Assembly: GCA_964019055.1 (NCBI GenBank)
Contig: OZ025214.1
Location: forward strand, 12,605,163-12,669,162
Length of the DNA: 64,000 nt
Direction: 5' to 3'
Source of the DNA: Anthopleura xanthogrammica
Lineage: Eukaryota; Cnidaria; Anthozoa; Actiniaria; Actiniidae
A program made the translations under genes and the position numbers. How positions within the stretch are numbered: position 1 is the stretch's first letter; each line of letters opens with the position of its first letter. This document shows, piece by piece, positions 1-9,727 of this stretch. The notes beneath the pieces are model-generated. The model did no database searches, was not told where the DNA came from, and saw only the letters and a list, made by a program, of their open reading frames with translations.

Positions 1-720
1 ACCGTTACCGTTACCGTTACCGTTACCGTTACCGTTACCGTTACCGTTACCGTTACCGTTACCGTTACCGTTACCGTTACCGTTACCGTTACCGTTACCG
101 TTACCGTTACCGTTACCGTTACCGTTACCGTTACCGTTACCGTTACCGTTACCGTTACCGTTACCGTTACCGTTACCGTTACCGTTACCGTTACCGTTAC
201 CGTTACCGTTACCGTTACCGTTACCGTTACCGTTACCGTTACCGTTACCGTTACCGTTACCGTTACCGTTACCGTTACCGTTACCGTTACCGTTACCGTT
301 ACCGTTACCGTTACCGTTACCGTTACCGTTACCGTTACCGTTACCGTTACCGTTACCGTTACCGTTACCGTTACCGTTACCGTTACCGTTACCGTTACCG
401 TTACCGTTACCGTTACCGTTACCGTTACCGTTACCGTTACCGTTACCGTTACCGTTACCGTTACCGTTACCGTTACCGTTACCGTTACCGTTACCGTTAC
501 CGTTACCGTTACCGTTACCGTTACCGTTACCGTTACCGTTACCGTTACCGTTACCGTTACCGTTACCGTTACCGTTACCGTTACCGTTACCGTTACCGTT
601 ACCGTTACCGTTACCGTTACCGTTACCGTTACCGTTACCGTTACCGTTACCGTTACCGTTACCGTTACCGTTACCGTTACCGTTACCGTTACCGTTACCG
701 TTACCGTTACCGTTACCGTT
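1..720. repeat. (ACCGTT)n satellite, 120 perfect copies
   Basis: A hexamer ACCGTT is repeated 120 times with no substitution that I can see, starting at the window edge, so the true array is probably longer. It is not the animal telomere hexamer (TTAGGG/CCCTAA). Every unit holds one CpG. The array passes at 721 into a related but CpG-free ACTATT array. Confidence 0.97.
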
Positions 721-1490
721 ACTATTACTATTATATTACTATTACCGTTACTATTACTATTACTATTACTATTACTATTACTATTACTATTACTATTACT
801 ATTACTATTACTATTACTATTATCTATTATCTATTACCATTACTAATATCTATTATCTATTATCTATTACCATTACTAATATCTATTACTTTTATCTATT
901 ACTATTACTATCATCTATTACTATTATTATTACCTATTCCTATTATCTATTCCTATTATCTATTACTATTATATATTACTATTATATATTACTATTATCA
1001 TTACTATTGTCTATTACTATTATCGATTACTATTATCTATTACTATTACTATTATCTATTACTATTACTATTATCTATTACTATTATCTATTACTATTAT
1101 CTATTACTATTATCTATTACTATTACTATTACTATTACTATTATCTATTACTATTACTATTATCTATTACTATTATCTATTACTATTATCTATTACTATT
1201 ACTATTATCTATTACTATTACTATTATCTATTACTATTATCTATTACTATTATCTATTACTATTACTATTATCATTACTATTACTTATACTAGTACTATT
1301 ATTATTATTATTAATATCAATAATATTATTATTAATATTATCATCATAATTATTATCGTTATCATCATCATCATAAATATCATCATTATTATTATTATTA
1401 TTATTAATATTATCATCATCATCATTATTAATTTATTATCTCCATCATCATTCTTCTTATTGCTGTTGTTGCTGTTGTTGTTGTTGTTGT
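721..1490. repeat. Degenerate ACTATT / ATT / GTT simple-sequence tract
   Basis: From 721 to about 1300 the tract is ACTATT with ATCTATT variants. One intact ACCGTT unit remains near 743, and ACCATT intermediates occur near 835 and 870. From 1300 to 1430 it becomes ATT/ATC trinucleotides, followed by a GTT run near 1463-1500. The long open frames here (Tyr/Leu/Ile-rich) follow from the repeat and are not genes. Confidence 0.9.
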
Positions 1491-1636
1491 TGTTGTTGTG
1501 TTTAATGCTGATTTCAATTCACGATAATCTTCCTTTCGGTCAATTCAATCGTTGTCGTTTTTTCTTGCTCTTGGTTTATTTGTTGTTGTGTGATAACGAT
1601 ACTCATTTATTCCAATTTATTTAATTAAGCTTATCA

Positions 1637-1642
1637 TTTATT
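1637..1642 (-). terminator. Polyadenylation signal of sulfatase gene A
   Basis: AATAAA on the minus strand lies about 30 bases downstream of the TAA stop at 1670-1672. It fits the 3' end of a short 3' UTR. Confidence 0.55.
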
Positions 1643-1669
1643 CAATTACATTTAATATTAAAACATAAG

Positions 1670-4600
1670 TTATCTTTTTGCCCTCCACCGATAATAAAAC
1701 CTGTTTGTCGAGTTTCTCGGTTGCTCAGTAGCAAATACCTTAACAGGTTTGTTCGGAGTCCATGTCAATTTAGTATCTGATTTACAAAAATCTTTATAGC
1801 TATTAACTCCATTAATCAGGTCTTTAAGTTTAGTAGTTTCTAGAAGATCTGATGGCACTTGCATAAGGATGTCATCAATATGTTTTGCAACATGACACCG
1901 TTGTTCAGTATTATCGCCATGTTTGCCGCTTAAAAGTTCCGTAGCAAGTAAAGTACTGACAGCATTCCATCCATTTATGAGGCTGCTGTTGTCTGGAAGT
2001 TCTTTCCATGGGCCCCAGTACCCGTCACGTTTGGCAGGGTTGGCTTCAGTGTCGATAGGCGGGTACCAAACTGGACGAGAAGCGTTGTGAAACTCAACTA
2101 GGCGTTGTAGAAGTTGTTGGACCATGTGTGGCATCTGATTAGATAAGTCGTTGTACTCACATGGATCTGATGATATATTGGTAAAAGGATTCTCGAATAA
2201 ATGAATGAATGAACAAAAGAATGAATGAATGAATGAACAAAAGAATGAATGAATGAATGAACAAAAGAATGAATGGATGGATGGACGGACGGACGGACGG
2301 ACGGAAATCTATATCTACATCACGTATCGATAGAGGGGCGGATTAACGTTTGGGTGGGTGAATGGATAAATTGAGTTAAAAAGAAATTAGATACAAGAAA
2401 ACAAAAACAAAAAACAACTGAAGCAATAAATTTGCAGAACAATCGATCCCGAGCACCAAAAACCAGTAAGTTAAACTACAATACCTTCTACCATATCGAA
2501 CAGACATGCCGAACCATTCCTAGTGTTACACTTGTTATCGTGCTCGGATCTTTCCCCACAGTCTAGTACAGCCCCAGTTAGGACCTTCGGCTGTTCCATG
2601 GCTGACAAATCTTTTCCTTTGTATCTCGGATGCCATAATTCATCTTGATAAGTGTCATCCATGCCAATTACTAGTTTGTATCTGCCTCGACGAAGGGCTG
2701 CGAACTTACGCCTAGAAATAGAAGTTGTTTCATGGTTTGATCTGTGAGTTAGCCATGCCCTGACTTAGATCAGCCCAGAGGTTGTTTCAGGGTTCGATCT
2801 GTGAGTTAGCCATGCCCTGACTTAGATCACCCCAGAGGTTGTTTCAGGGTTCTATCTGTGAGTTAGCCATGCCCTGACTTAGATCAGTCCAGAGGTTGTT
2901 TCAGGGCTAGATATGTGAGTTAGCCTTGCCTTGACTTAATTAGATCAGAAGAAGTCCAAGAATTTAAAATGAAGGGGAGGAGAGGGAACAGTAAGGGAGA
3001 TATTAATGACTTACCATGGATCAATAGCGTGCAATATCTCATCCCTTGGTGATTTGTCACCTCTCGATATTGTCTCCCACACATTATTTCCGTCCATATT
3101 AGGCTGTAACAAGGCAGAGTCACCCCCTGCGATATAGTACAACGTAGGGACCCAATCACTGGCGTCTATTAAGTCGTGACACACGCGGCCTTTCTTGGAA
3201 ATGAGGTCACTGTAGACGAAGGCTGTAGCTTTTATCCCTCCTTCCCAGACCATGTCTTTTCCCCCACGCAGCGGATAGTTTGATCCCATATTCCTATTGA
3301 CACATCAGTACAAAGAAAAGAACATCAGCGGGAATGATTATCTCCCATCGTTCAGTGAAGTCTACCTATAAGGAAAGTGCACGCTCACTTAGGATTCTTA
3401 TTGTCCTTTTCCAATGATCTATTAAAAAAATCATCTCCAAGGGAGACTACTTTTGGGGATCAGTTTTCTTTTCCTTGATTGATTAATGTAGGACCATACC
3501 TCCAGACTCAGTGCTGAAGCTCAGTATGGCAGCACGAAGCATTTACGGCTATGCCGGAGATTTCGGCCCCGACACCGCTATCCGAGGATTTACAGACTAA
3601 TCAGGAAGCTCGGCCGATGCCTAAGGGAGAGGTTATTCGGCCCCTAGAACATAGATGATTAACGTCTTGCTATGGCCATTAGACCCGGTATGTGACTTTT
3701 GCCGCTGAGGCCTAAAAGCCCATGTCACTCCTTTCCATGTGGGATGTGTTTTTATAAATTAGCTGCGAGTTAAATTTACGCGCAAACTCAGTTGAGATAA
3801 TTACCAGTTAAAGCCTTCAGGTGCTCCACCGTTATCTGTAGTAAACACGATCACAGTATCATCCTCTATTTTCTTCTTCTTTAGTGCTTCATAAATATCG
3901 CCCACTGATTGGTCGAGAGCAGCTACCATGCCAGCGTATTTACGCCGATCTTCGTCTTCAATAGTGTCTTTAAATTTCTGAGTGGAAAATTTGAATACAA
4001 TTCATATTCAGTGATACTTTTTAGATAGTGTACTTCCTGCTAATCAAGAGGTCCATAGTTTGATCCTCAGTGACCTCACACACTTGTTTTAAGGAACAAG
4101 TGTGGCTTGGTTGGTTAGTGTGCTGCCTGCTAAGCAAGAGGTCCATAGTTTGATCCTCAGTGACCTCACACACTTTTTTTAAGGAGCAAGTGTGGCTTGG
4201 TTGGTTAGTGTGCTGCCTGCTAAGCAAGAGATCCATAGTTTGATCCTCAGTGACCTCACACACTTGTTTTAAGGAGCAAGTGTGGCTTGGTTGGTTAGCG
4301 TGCTGCCTGCTAAGCAAGAGGTCCATAGTTTGATCCTCGGTGACCTCACACACTTGTTTTAAAGAGCAAGTGTGGCTTGGTTGGTTAGTGTGCTGTGTGC
4401 TAAGCAAGTATGGCTTGGTTGGTTAGTGCATGTGCTGCCTGCTAAGCAAGAGGTCCATAATTTGGTCCTAAGTGACCTTACACACTTGTTTTAACGAGCA
4501 AATATGGCTTGGTTAGTGTGTTTAACAAGTCACACCTCCCTCGATCATTTCTTGTTGATCTTACATCGATCTTGTCTTGAGGTGCTTGTAGTGGTTCGTT

Positions 4601-7600
4601 TTCATTAGCGGAGTGTACAGCTTGATGAGATAAGTACAGGAACAGTGGTTTGTCGATATCGTGTCCCATGATCAAGTTAACAGCTTTGTATGTGAAGAGC
4701 TCAGTCCCATAGATACCGCTTAAATTCTTTGCGCTGATTGGCTGAAGATGAAAAATATATAGACCCCTTTCACGTGACGTTAAAGCAGCTTTGTTTGGAG
4801 GACAAAACAAGAGAATTTCGATCTCCTGAGAATTGAAACCTAATGTTTTGTCCTTCAAATTTAGCTGCATTCCGACGTGCTGCAAGGGGTCTATACAACC
4901 TATTTACATAGGGAATTGATGATTATATTAAAATCATCTGAGGTGGATAAGTGTAGTAAGAGACATGAATGGCAAATGAGCCTTTTTACCTTTAGCGTAG
5001 ATAATGTTTCCCATTTCAGACAACGTTTCATTCCCTAGAGTATCATTTCTTTGTTTAACGGTTGCGCACGAAAAGGCACATGAATATGGATAAAACTCAA
5101 ACAAAGAAACTTATTCCCAAGAGAATGACACGTGGTCTGAAATGGGAAAACCTTAGGCCCAATCTAAAGGGGTCTATTTGGATGTAATTCAAATTAAGAA
5201 TTGCGTTATCAAAGGAATGGCACATGGCCTGAAGGCTGCTAATAAGAGCCTAAAGAATTTTGACAATAGAACTTATTTAGCTTGGGTGTAAATTTTTTTC
5301 ATTTCAGACCACGCTTGGCCTGGAGTGGGGAAACATTACGCCCAAGCTTAAAAGGACTATTCCCTACCTTTATCATGCCGCTATTAAATGCCAACGCTCC
5401 GCTGTCGAAGTAAACTATGGTTTTCGTACTTACCTCCATATTGTCTCGTAGATCGATTCCCCAGAAATCATTCTCGTAGGATGAGTGGTTCCAGTAGTCA
5501 GTCTTCGAACCCCAGAACCCGTAGAATGAGTCGAATCCCCGGTTTACTGGGGTGTACTCTTTAGCAAAAAACCCTAGATGCCACTGGAATAAAAGAAAAA
5601 GGCTGAGAATACAGAGAGTAAGTACGTTTTTCAATTCAGTCTGTCAGATGACGTATTTATTATCTAAAATCTGATTAAAAATGAGTTGCTTTGTGCGACA
5701 TGGTATCATACCTTGCCAACCCCAGCTGTGCGGTAACCCTGTGTTTTAAGATACTGCGGTAAAGTAATCTCGTCCAGCGGTAATCCATATGGCTGTGCTG
5801 CGAAAATCACAAAATGCTGCATACCTTGAAATAGACATAAGAAATGCAAATGAATATGTAATCACGTGACGGCGGCCATGTTGGATGACAGGCTGATATT
5901 TTTTACTTAACTTAAAAAATATCCTAAAAATCTCACCTAGATGCATAGAAAGGATAGATTATTTTGTTTGACCCGGTTAATACGTACACAAGGGCATATG
6001 TTTATTGCCGGGCTCCCTGTGTTCTTACCTAGGCGTATAGGGTATTTCCCCGTCATAATCGATGCTCTTGTTGGTGTACATATAGGCGATACATAGTAGT
6101 TATTTAGTATTACACCGTTGTTTGCTAGACGGTCGATGTTTGGCGTGGGGATCTGGGGCGAGCCATGAAAACTGACGTCATCCCAACCCTGCAACACATA
6201 AATAATATTCAGTATTTAATATTTATTGAAGTGAAGCCGGTCCTACAAAATTAGCTTAGAGACCAACGAACAATATCAAGGCAAACAGACAGACAAACTG
6301 AAGGTTGGACGGACAGACAGACAGATATAAATCGGACGGACAGACAACTTTAAAGTAATAGAAATTTGATTTTTAGAAGTCAGCACAAGCTCACTCACCA
6401 GATCATCTGCTATTATGAATACAATATGAGGTTTCTTTGTCTTTCCAACGGCAACTGAACAAACAAGCACCAGAATCGACGCAACGAAAATAGCCCTGTA
6501 TTAAAAACAAATTTGTTTTGATCAGAAATATATGACCCGAAATACTAACAAGAAGGATAGCAAGTATAGCAGTTGATGTTGCTGAATGTAAAGGAATGTT
6601 ATCGATAACAAAAATATAGAGATTTTTTTATTTAAGGCTAATAGTAAAGGACAGCGGAGTATAGCAAAGTATGGTAATCGATGGTGATAAGATTTAAGGC
6701 AAAGGAAGGACAGTTGTAAATGAAGGGTTACAGATTTCTGAAAATGGAACATTAACATGGGACACTATTTGGACCCGACATGAAGTACTAGCCTAAATTA
6801 AAATATGATCTGCTGCTGCTACTGTTGTTATGTATTTATAGTCAGGAGGGGACTTGATGTACTTTTACTTCGAGGTAATGGCACTTTCCACCAAGCCAAT
6901 AGGTTATTATTTATTATGATTTAGCAACTTGCTCGACCAGGAATTTATCAGTGATGTTCTTTGGTCGAAAAGTTTTGACTGATAAAGTCTTCATTCGATG
7001 GCCATTTTTCTTGATGTAATTTGGAATCGGAAAGCCCAATTCAAGTATGGCTCAACTAATCACCTGTAAGGTATTAGCCACTCTGTTGCATTGTATTATT
7101 ATCCATCTGCTTCAGAATCCTGAAGAGTAGAATATAATTTTATTATTCGGAACCTAGGTTTGAACCATGAATAATTATGGCCCGTGATTTTTTTCCACCA
7201 CAGGTGCTATCACAGTCCCAAGGGGACATCCAGAATCTGCTTGAATGACTGACATGGATCAATAAAACCGCCTTGGAAGAGCAAGAGAGACAGATGTAAA
7301 ACACAGACGGCATAGAAAATAAACAGAGAATATATCAATGAAATGGTAGGTGAAGAATGCCAGTCTAAAAAAAATACTCAGGGAAGGGGGTACTCCCATA
7401 TAGCGAAGGGGGGGGGGGGGGGTGGGAATAATCGTCGTATCTTTTAGGGATTGAAATCGTAAGTCACTCCCTCTTTTAGGGATGAAAAACTTTAAGGAAA
7501 AGCTGTTGGTTTTTAGGACTTGCGGTATCTTTTGGGGGTACGCGATTGGTGGCACAAACGGCTTTACCGAACCTAATCACAAGAAATTCGTAATGTTTAT

Positions 7601-8712
7601 TGCTGGGGTGGGAGAGGGGGGAGTGGAGATTCAAGAACTTGGGTTAGTACAAGGGCACGATCAGTGCCCTTAAAGGGGCACTTGGACGAAAATCGATGAA
7701 AATTGGAAATGACTTGAAACTTGGTTAAACCTATTTATATGGCTCTAATAGTATCCAAGCAACATATTTTCTTCACTGTTAAAAGTGGTGGGTAAAAATT
7801 TTTCATTTTTTTCAGCATCTAAATTGTGAGTAAATGACGTCATTTACTCAACCCTATTGTTCTTTTACCTTTTGAACCAAAATTTCTCAACTGCAAGTGG
7901 CTCCCAGGCTAAGATTTTCGCAAATCTGGTTTTCCTGATCATAATTGAGTAATATTATTCTCAAATATTTGAATTATTCGGACTTTCGAAAATGGGGGCG
8001 TTTTCATCCAAGTGCCCCTTTAACAAAAGAAAGAAATGCAGTCTCGGGACACCAAATCCGATATAAAGAGATAAGTGTCAAGCTTTTTTATTGGACAAGA
8101 TATGATTTCGATGGATGTGATTGGTTCATTAATGTCGCGCATTCATCTTTGCAAATGGGAAAACTTGTTAAAAAAAAAAAAACTTTGACAATATCTTCCC
8201 CACCCACCCCTCCCCGTTGAATATTTTGAAAGAACGGACCTTTATTCATTTTATTCGAGGTTTCTCCAAACATCCCGATTTAATTGTATGATGTACTTTT
8301 AGAAGGTTTGACATCAAATTTCAATCAGTGTTTTTCTAACGCTATCTTTAACTAATTGAATTGTAAAAAGAAACAATAACAGCAACAACAACATAAAATT
8401 ACATAGCAAAACAATGGTATATTGTCGTATCAAGGTATGGTACGACTGATATTGAATTCAAATATAATAATATTTCAAATGGTATGAATTTCTTGAGGAT
8501 GTCTATCAAACATTCCTGTCCAACTTATCTCTTTATTTTATATAAGACTTATTTTATTTACAATACTGTACCTGCTTCATGATCACGATTTACTATGCTC
8601 TAAAAACCACCCTCAGACGTTAGAAACGCTTGCACCGACACTTGTACAAGTTAAGGTAGAAAATATAACATAGAAAATATATATATTACCTTTCAAAGTT
8701 TGGCCAATCCAT
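1670..8712 (-). CDS. Arylsulfatase B-like sulfatase, gene A (10 exons)
   Basis: Exons 5' to 3': 8712-8690 (tentative), 6495-6399, 6188-6029, 5824-5712, 5583-5434, 4741-4565, 3977-3805, 3293-3015, 2711-2485, 2166-1670. All junctions are GT/AG and phases agree; the sum is 1896 nt, 631 residues plus stop. Exon 2 codes a hydrophobic signal peptide ([15 protein letters not shown]) leading into metal-binding IADDL (D38, D39). The sulfatase signature is CTPTR at 77-81, where C77 would become formylglycine. Further ARSB-type landmarks are H224 in exon 6, TTDNGG (D288, N289), PLRGGK (K310) and HAIDPW. The family hydrolyses sulfate esters of glycans, typically GalNAc-4-sulfate, in lysosomes or outside the cell; substrate here is unproven. 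Residues after WGPW form a tail of about 100 residues not typical of human ARSB. ARSI/ARSJ-type affinity is possible. Exon 1 (MDWPNFER) is chosen only because it has ATG, a donor and the required phase. Confidence 0.9.
2190..2310. repeat. GAAT/GGAC microsatellite in gene A intron 9
   Basis: About three copies of a 20-24-base GAATGAATGAACAAAA-type unit are followed by GGAT and GGAC tetranucleotides. They lie just 5' (on the + strand) of the intron part next to exon 9 of gene A. Confidence 0.75.
2724..2945. repeat. 57-bp tandem repeat, about 4 copies
   Basis: A unit of about 57 bp containing GTGAGTTAGCCATGCCCTGA and CTTAGATCA is repeated four times in intron 8 of gene A. Related sequence in the opposite orientation lies at 23296-23400 in a kinesin intron, and a diverged single copy lies near 25770-25850. 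The unit therefore belongs to a dispersed repeat, probably the 3' body of a SINE, which amplified locally here. Confidence 0.75.
4021..4530 (+). repeat. 90-bp tandem array with tRNA-like unit
   Basis: Units begin at about 4051, 4141, 4231 and 4321, with a rearranged fifth copy up to about 4530. Each has a D-arm/A-box-like stretch (GGTTGGTTAGTG), an anticodon-loop-like CTGCTAA (GCT, serine) and a B-box-like GTTTGATCC, in tRNA order and spacing. The stems pair imperfectly, so this looks like a tRNA-derived SINE head multiplied in tandem, not a working tRNA. Since 90 is a multiple of three, an antisense frame of 128 residues stays open as 30-residue repeats; I do not call it a gene. It lies in intron 6 of gene A. 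Confidence 0.6.
4758..4895. mobile_element. Short inverted-repeat element (MITE) next to exon 6 of gene A
   Basis: The ends are inverted repeats starting TATAGACCCCTT, with inner arms around GCAGCT and GGACAAAAC. The element stops about 15 bp from the acceptor AG of exon 6 (AG at 4743-4742), so it may supply branch-point sequence. A similar element begins near 63868 at the window end. Confidence 0.7.
4976..5178. mobile_element. Inverted-repeat MITE in gene A intron 5
   Basis: Arms contain CCCATTTCAGACCACG-like sequence at both ends in inverted orientation, with outer ends of the AATAGACC type. It is related to the elements at 5266-5372, 13656-13856 and 25433-25602. Confidence 0.65.
5266..5372. 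mobile_element. Shorter copy of the same MITE family
   Basis: Left arm AATAGAAC...AGCTTGGGTGTAA and right arm TTACGCCCAAGCT...GACTATT are inverted repeats. The interior is shorter than in the 4976-5178 copy. It lies in intron 5 of gene A, about 60 bp from the donor of exon 5. Confidence 0.55.
7385..7665. repeat. Dispersed repeat with TATCTTTTAGGG motifs and a poly-G run
   Basis: A G-rich stretch (about 7409-7422) is followed by repeated motifs of the form GTATCTTTTAGGG. A similar module with the same motif and a C-rich end is at 24870-25150. It lies in intron 1 of gene A. Family unknown. Confidence 0.45.
7674..8019. mobile_element. piggyBac-like non-autonomous element with TTAA target sites
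   Basis: Ends are AGGGGCACTTGGA and its reverse complement TCCAAGTGCCCCT. They are flanked exactly by TTAA at 7670-7673 and 8020-8023. Length is 346 bp with no coding capacity. TTAA duplication is the mark of piggyBac transposases; assignment to that superfamily is inferred from it. It lies in the long intron 1 of gene A if exon 1 is right. Confidence 0.75.
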
Positions 8713-9227
8713 TCCATATCCAAAAACTACTAATGCAACATTTTTTCGGAAAAACACACGTGAAATATAATTGATATTCTTAAAATAATGTCGGTTCAAC
8801 CATAAATTATTGAGAGTTCTAGCAGGTGCTCTTTTGGTAGTTCACAAGGACTGTTAAATGGTTGTTGACTGATAATTTTGATCTAATAACCTCTCCATAT
8901 TCGGTAGTTTTTAAGAGTTTTTTTAATAAATCGTGAAAAATAATTTGGTTTGACTGCTTGAGTAAGAATCCACCTGTTGTTTACTGAAATTACATTCATT
9001 TTATACGTTTTATTTGTTTTCTATTCTTTTCGTGGAGCTGAACTTTGAGGTTTTTTCTTCGAGCTAACACCTCAATTCTACCATAATTCAGTTTCAAATT
9101 TATCCTATTTAGTAGTTCTTATAATCAATCAGTTTCTCATTTTTCTGAGACCAGATTCTATGATTCTATATAATTTCTTCAAAAAACCGGTAATTACCGG
9201 TTAACTGGGAAGAAAATGGTGGATGTT
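8024..9227. other. Non-coding stretch around the putative 5' end of gene A
   Basis: AT-rich sequence with the tentative first exon of gene A at 8690-8712 and its putative promoter upstream (8713 on). I see no TATA box I would defend, and no other gene. Confidence 0.4.
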
Positions 9228-9590
9228 TACCATTTACGAAAAAAATCCGGAAATTTCGGTCGGAGGTAAATGGTAAACGCTATTTTGGTTCGACAAACCC
9301 GGCGGAAAATAATTCCCGAAATTATCAGATCGTCTAAAAAGGTAGCACTCTTTTTTCCCGGTCGGAATTTCCGAATGGACGGTTCGTTTACACATTCCAT
9401 GCAGTTTCATACCAGTTCCAGACCCTCTTCAATCCCAGCTAATGACAAAGCTCTGGGTAGGATGCTGAGGCTTGCTGTAAATTGAACACTCGAATCCCGA
9501 GTGGGCTTTTTCGATTCGAAACATTTGCGTTCAATTTGAGCCGGTTAGTCCCAACCGATATTTCCTGATTTTTTTTCGTAAATGGTAAAG
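9228..9590. mobile_element. Inverted-repeat element between the sulfatase genes
   Basis: Left arm GTTTACCATTTACGAAAAAA and right arm TTTTTTTTCGTAAATGGTAA form an imperfect inverted repeat of about 40 bp, continuing inward as AAATTTCGGTCGG versus its diverged complement. No coding capacity is recognised. It sits in the space between genes B and A. Confidence 0.6.
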
Positions 9591-9718
9591 ACCCGTTAGA
9601 GACCCGTTATGTCTGTTTTCCTGAAATTCCAACGGGAATATTGGGACAACCTTTGCAGGTTGACTGCAAACCACTTTTGAAAGTTAAACAATTCAAACAA
9701 GGATTCTAGTCAAATGTC

Positions 9719-9724
9719 TTTATT
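9719..9724 (-). terminator. Polyadenylation signal of sulfatase gene B
   Basis: AATAAA on the minus strand begins four bases after the TAG stop at 9728-9730. A very short 3' UTR is implied. Confidence 0.45.
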
Positions 9725-9727
9725 CTT

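Noticed and set aside
1..720. Telomeric repeat
   Set aside because: ACCGTT/AACGGT is not a known telomere motif for animals and is followed by ordinary genes and a decayed version of itself; treated as satellite.
4021..4407. 128-codon minus-strand frame with 30-residue repeats
   Set aside because: It lies in a sulfatase intron and exists because the tandem unit is 90 bp; the tRNA-like reading on the other strand explains the sequence better.
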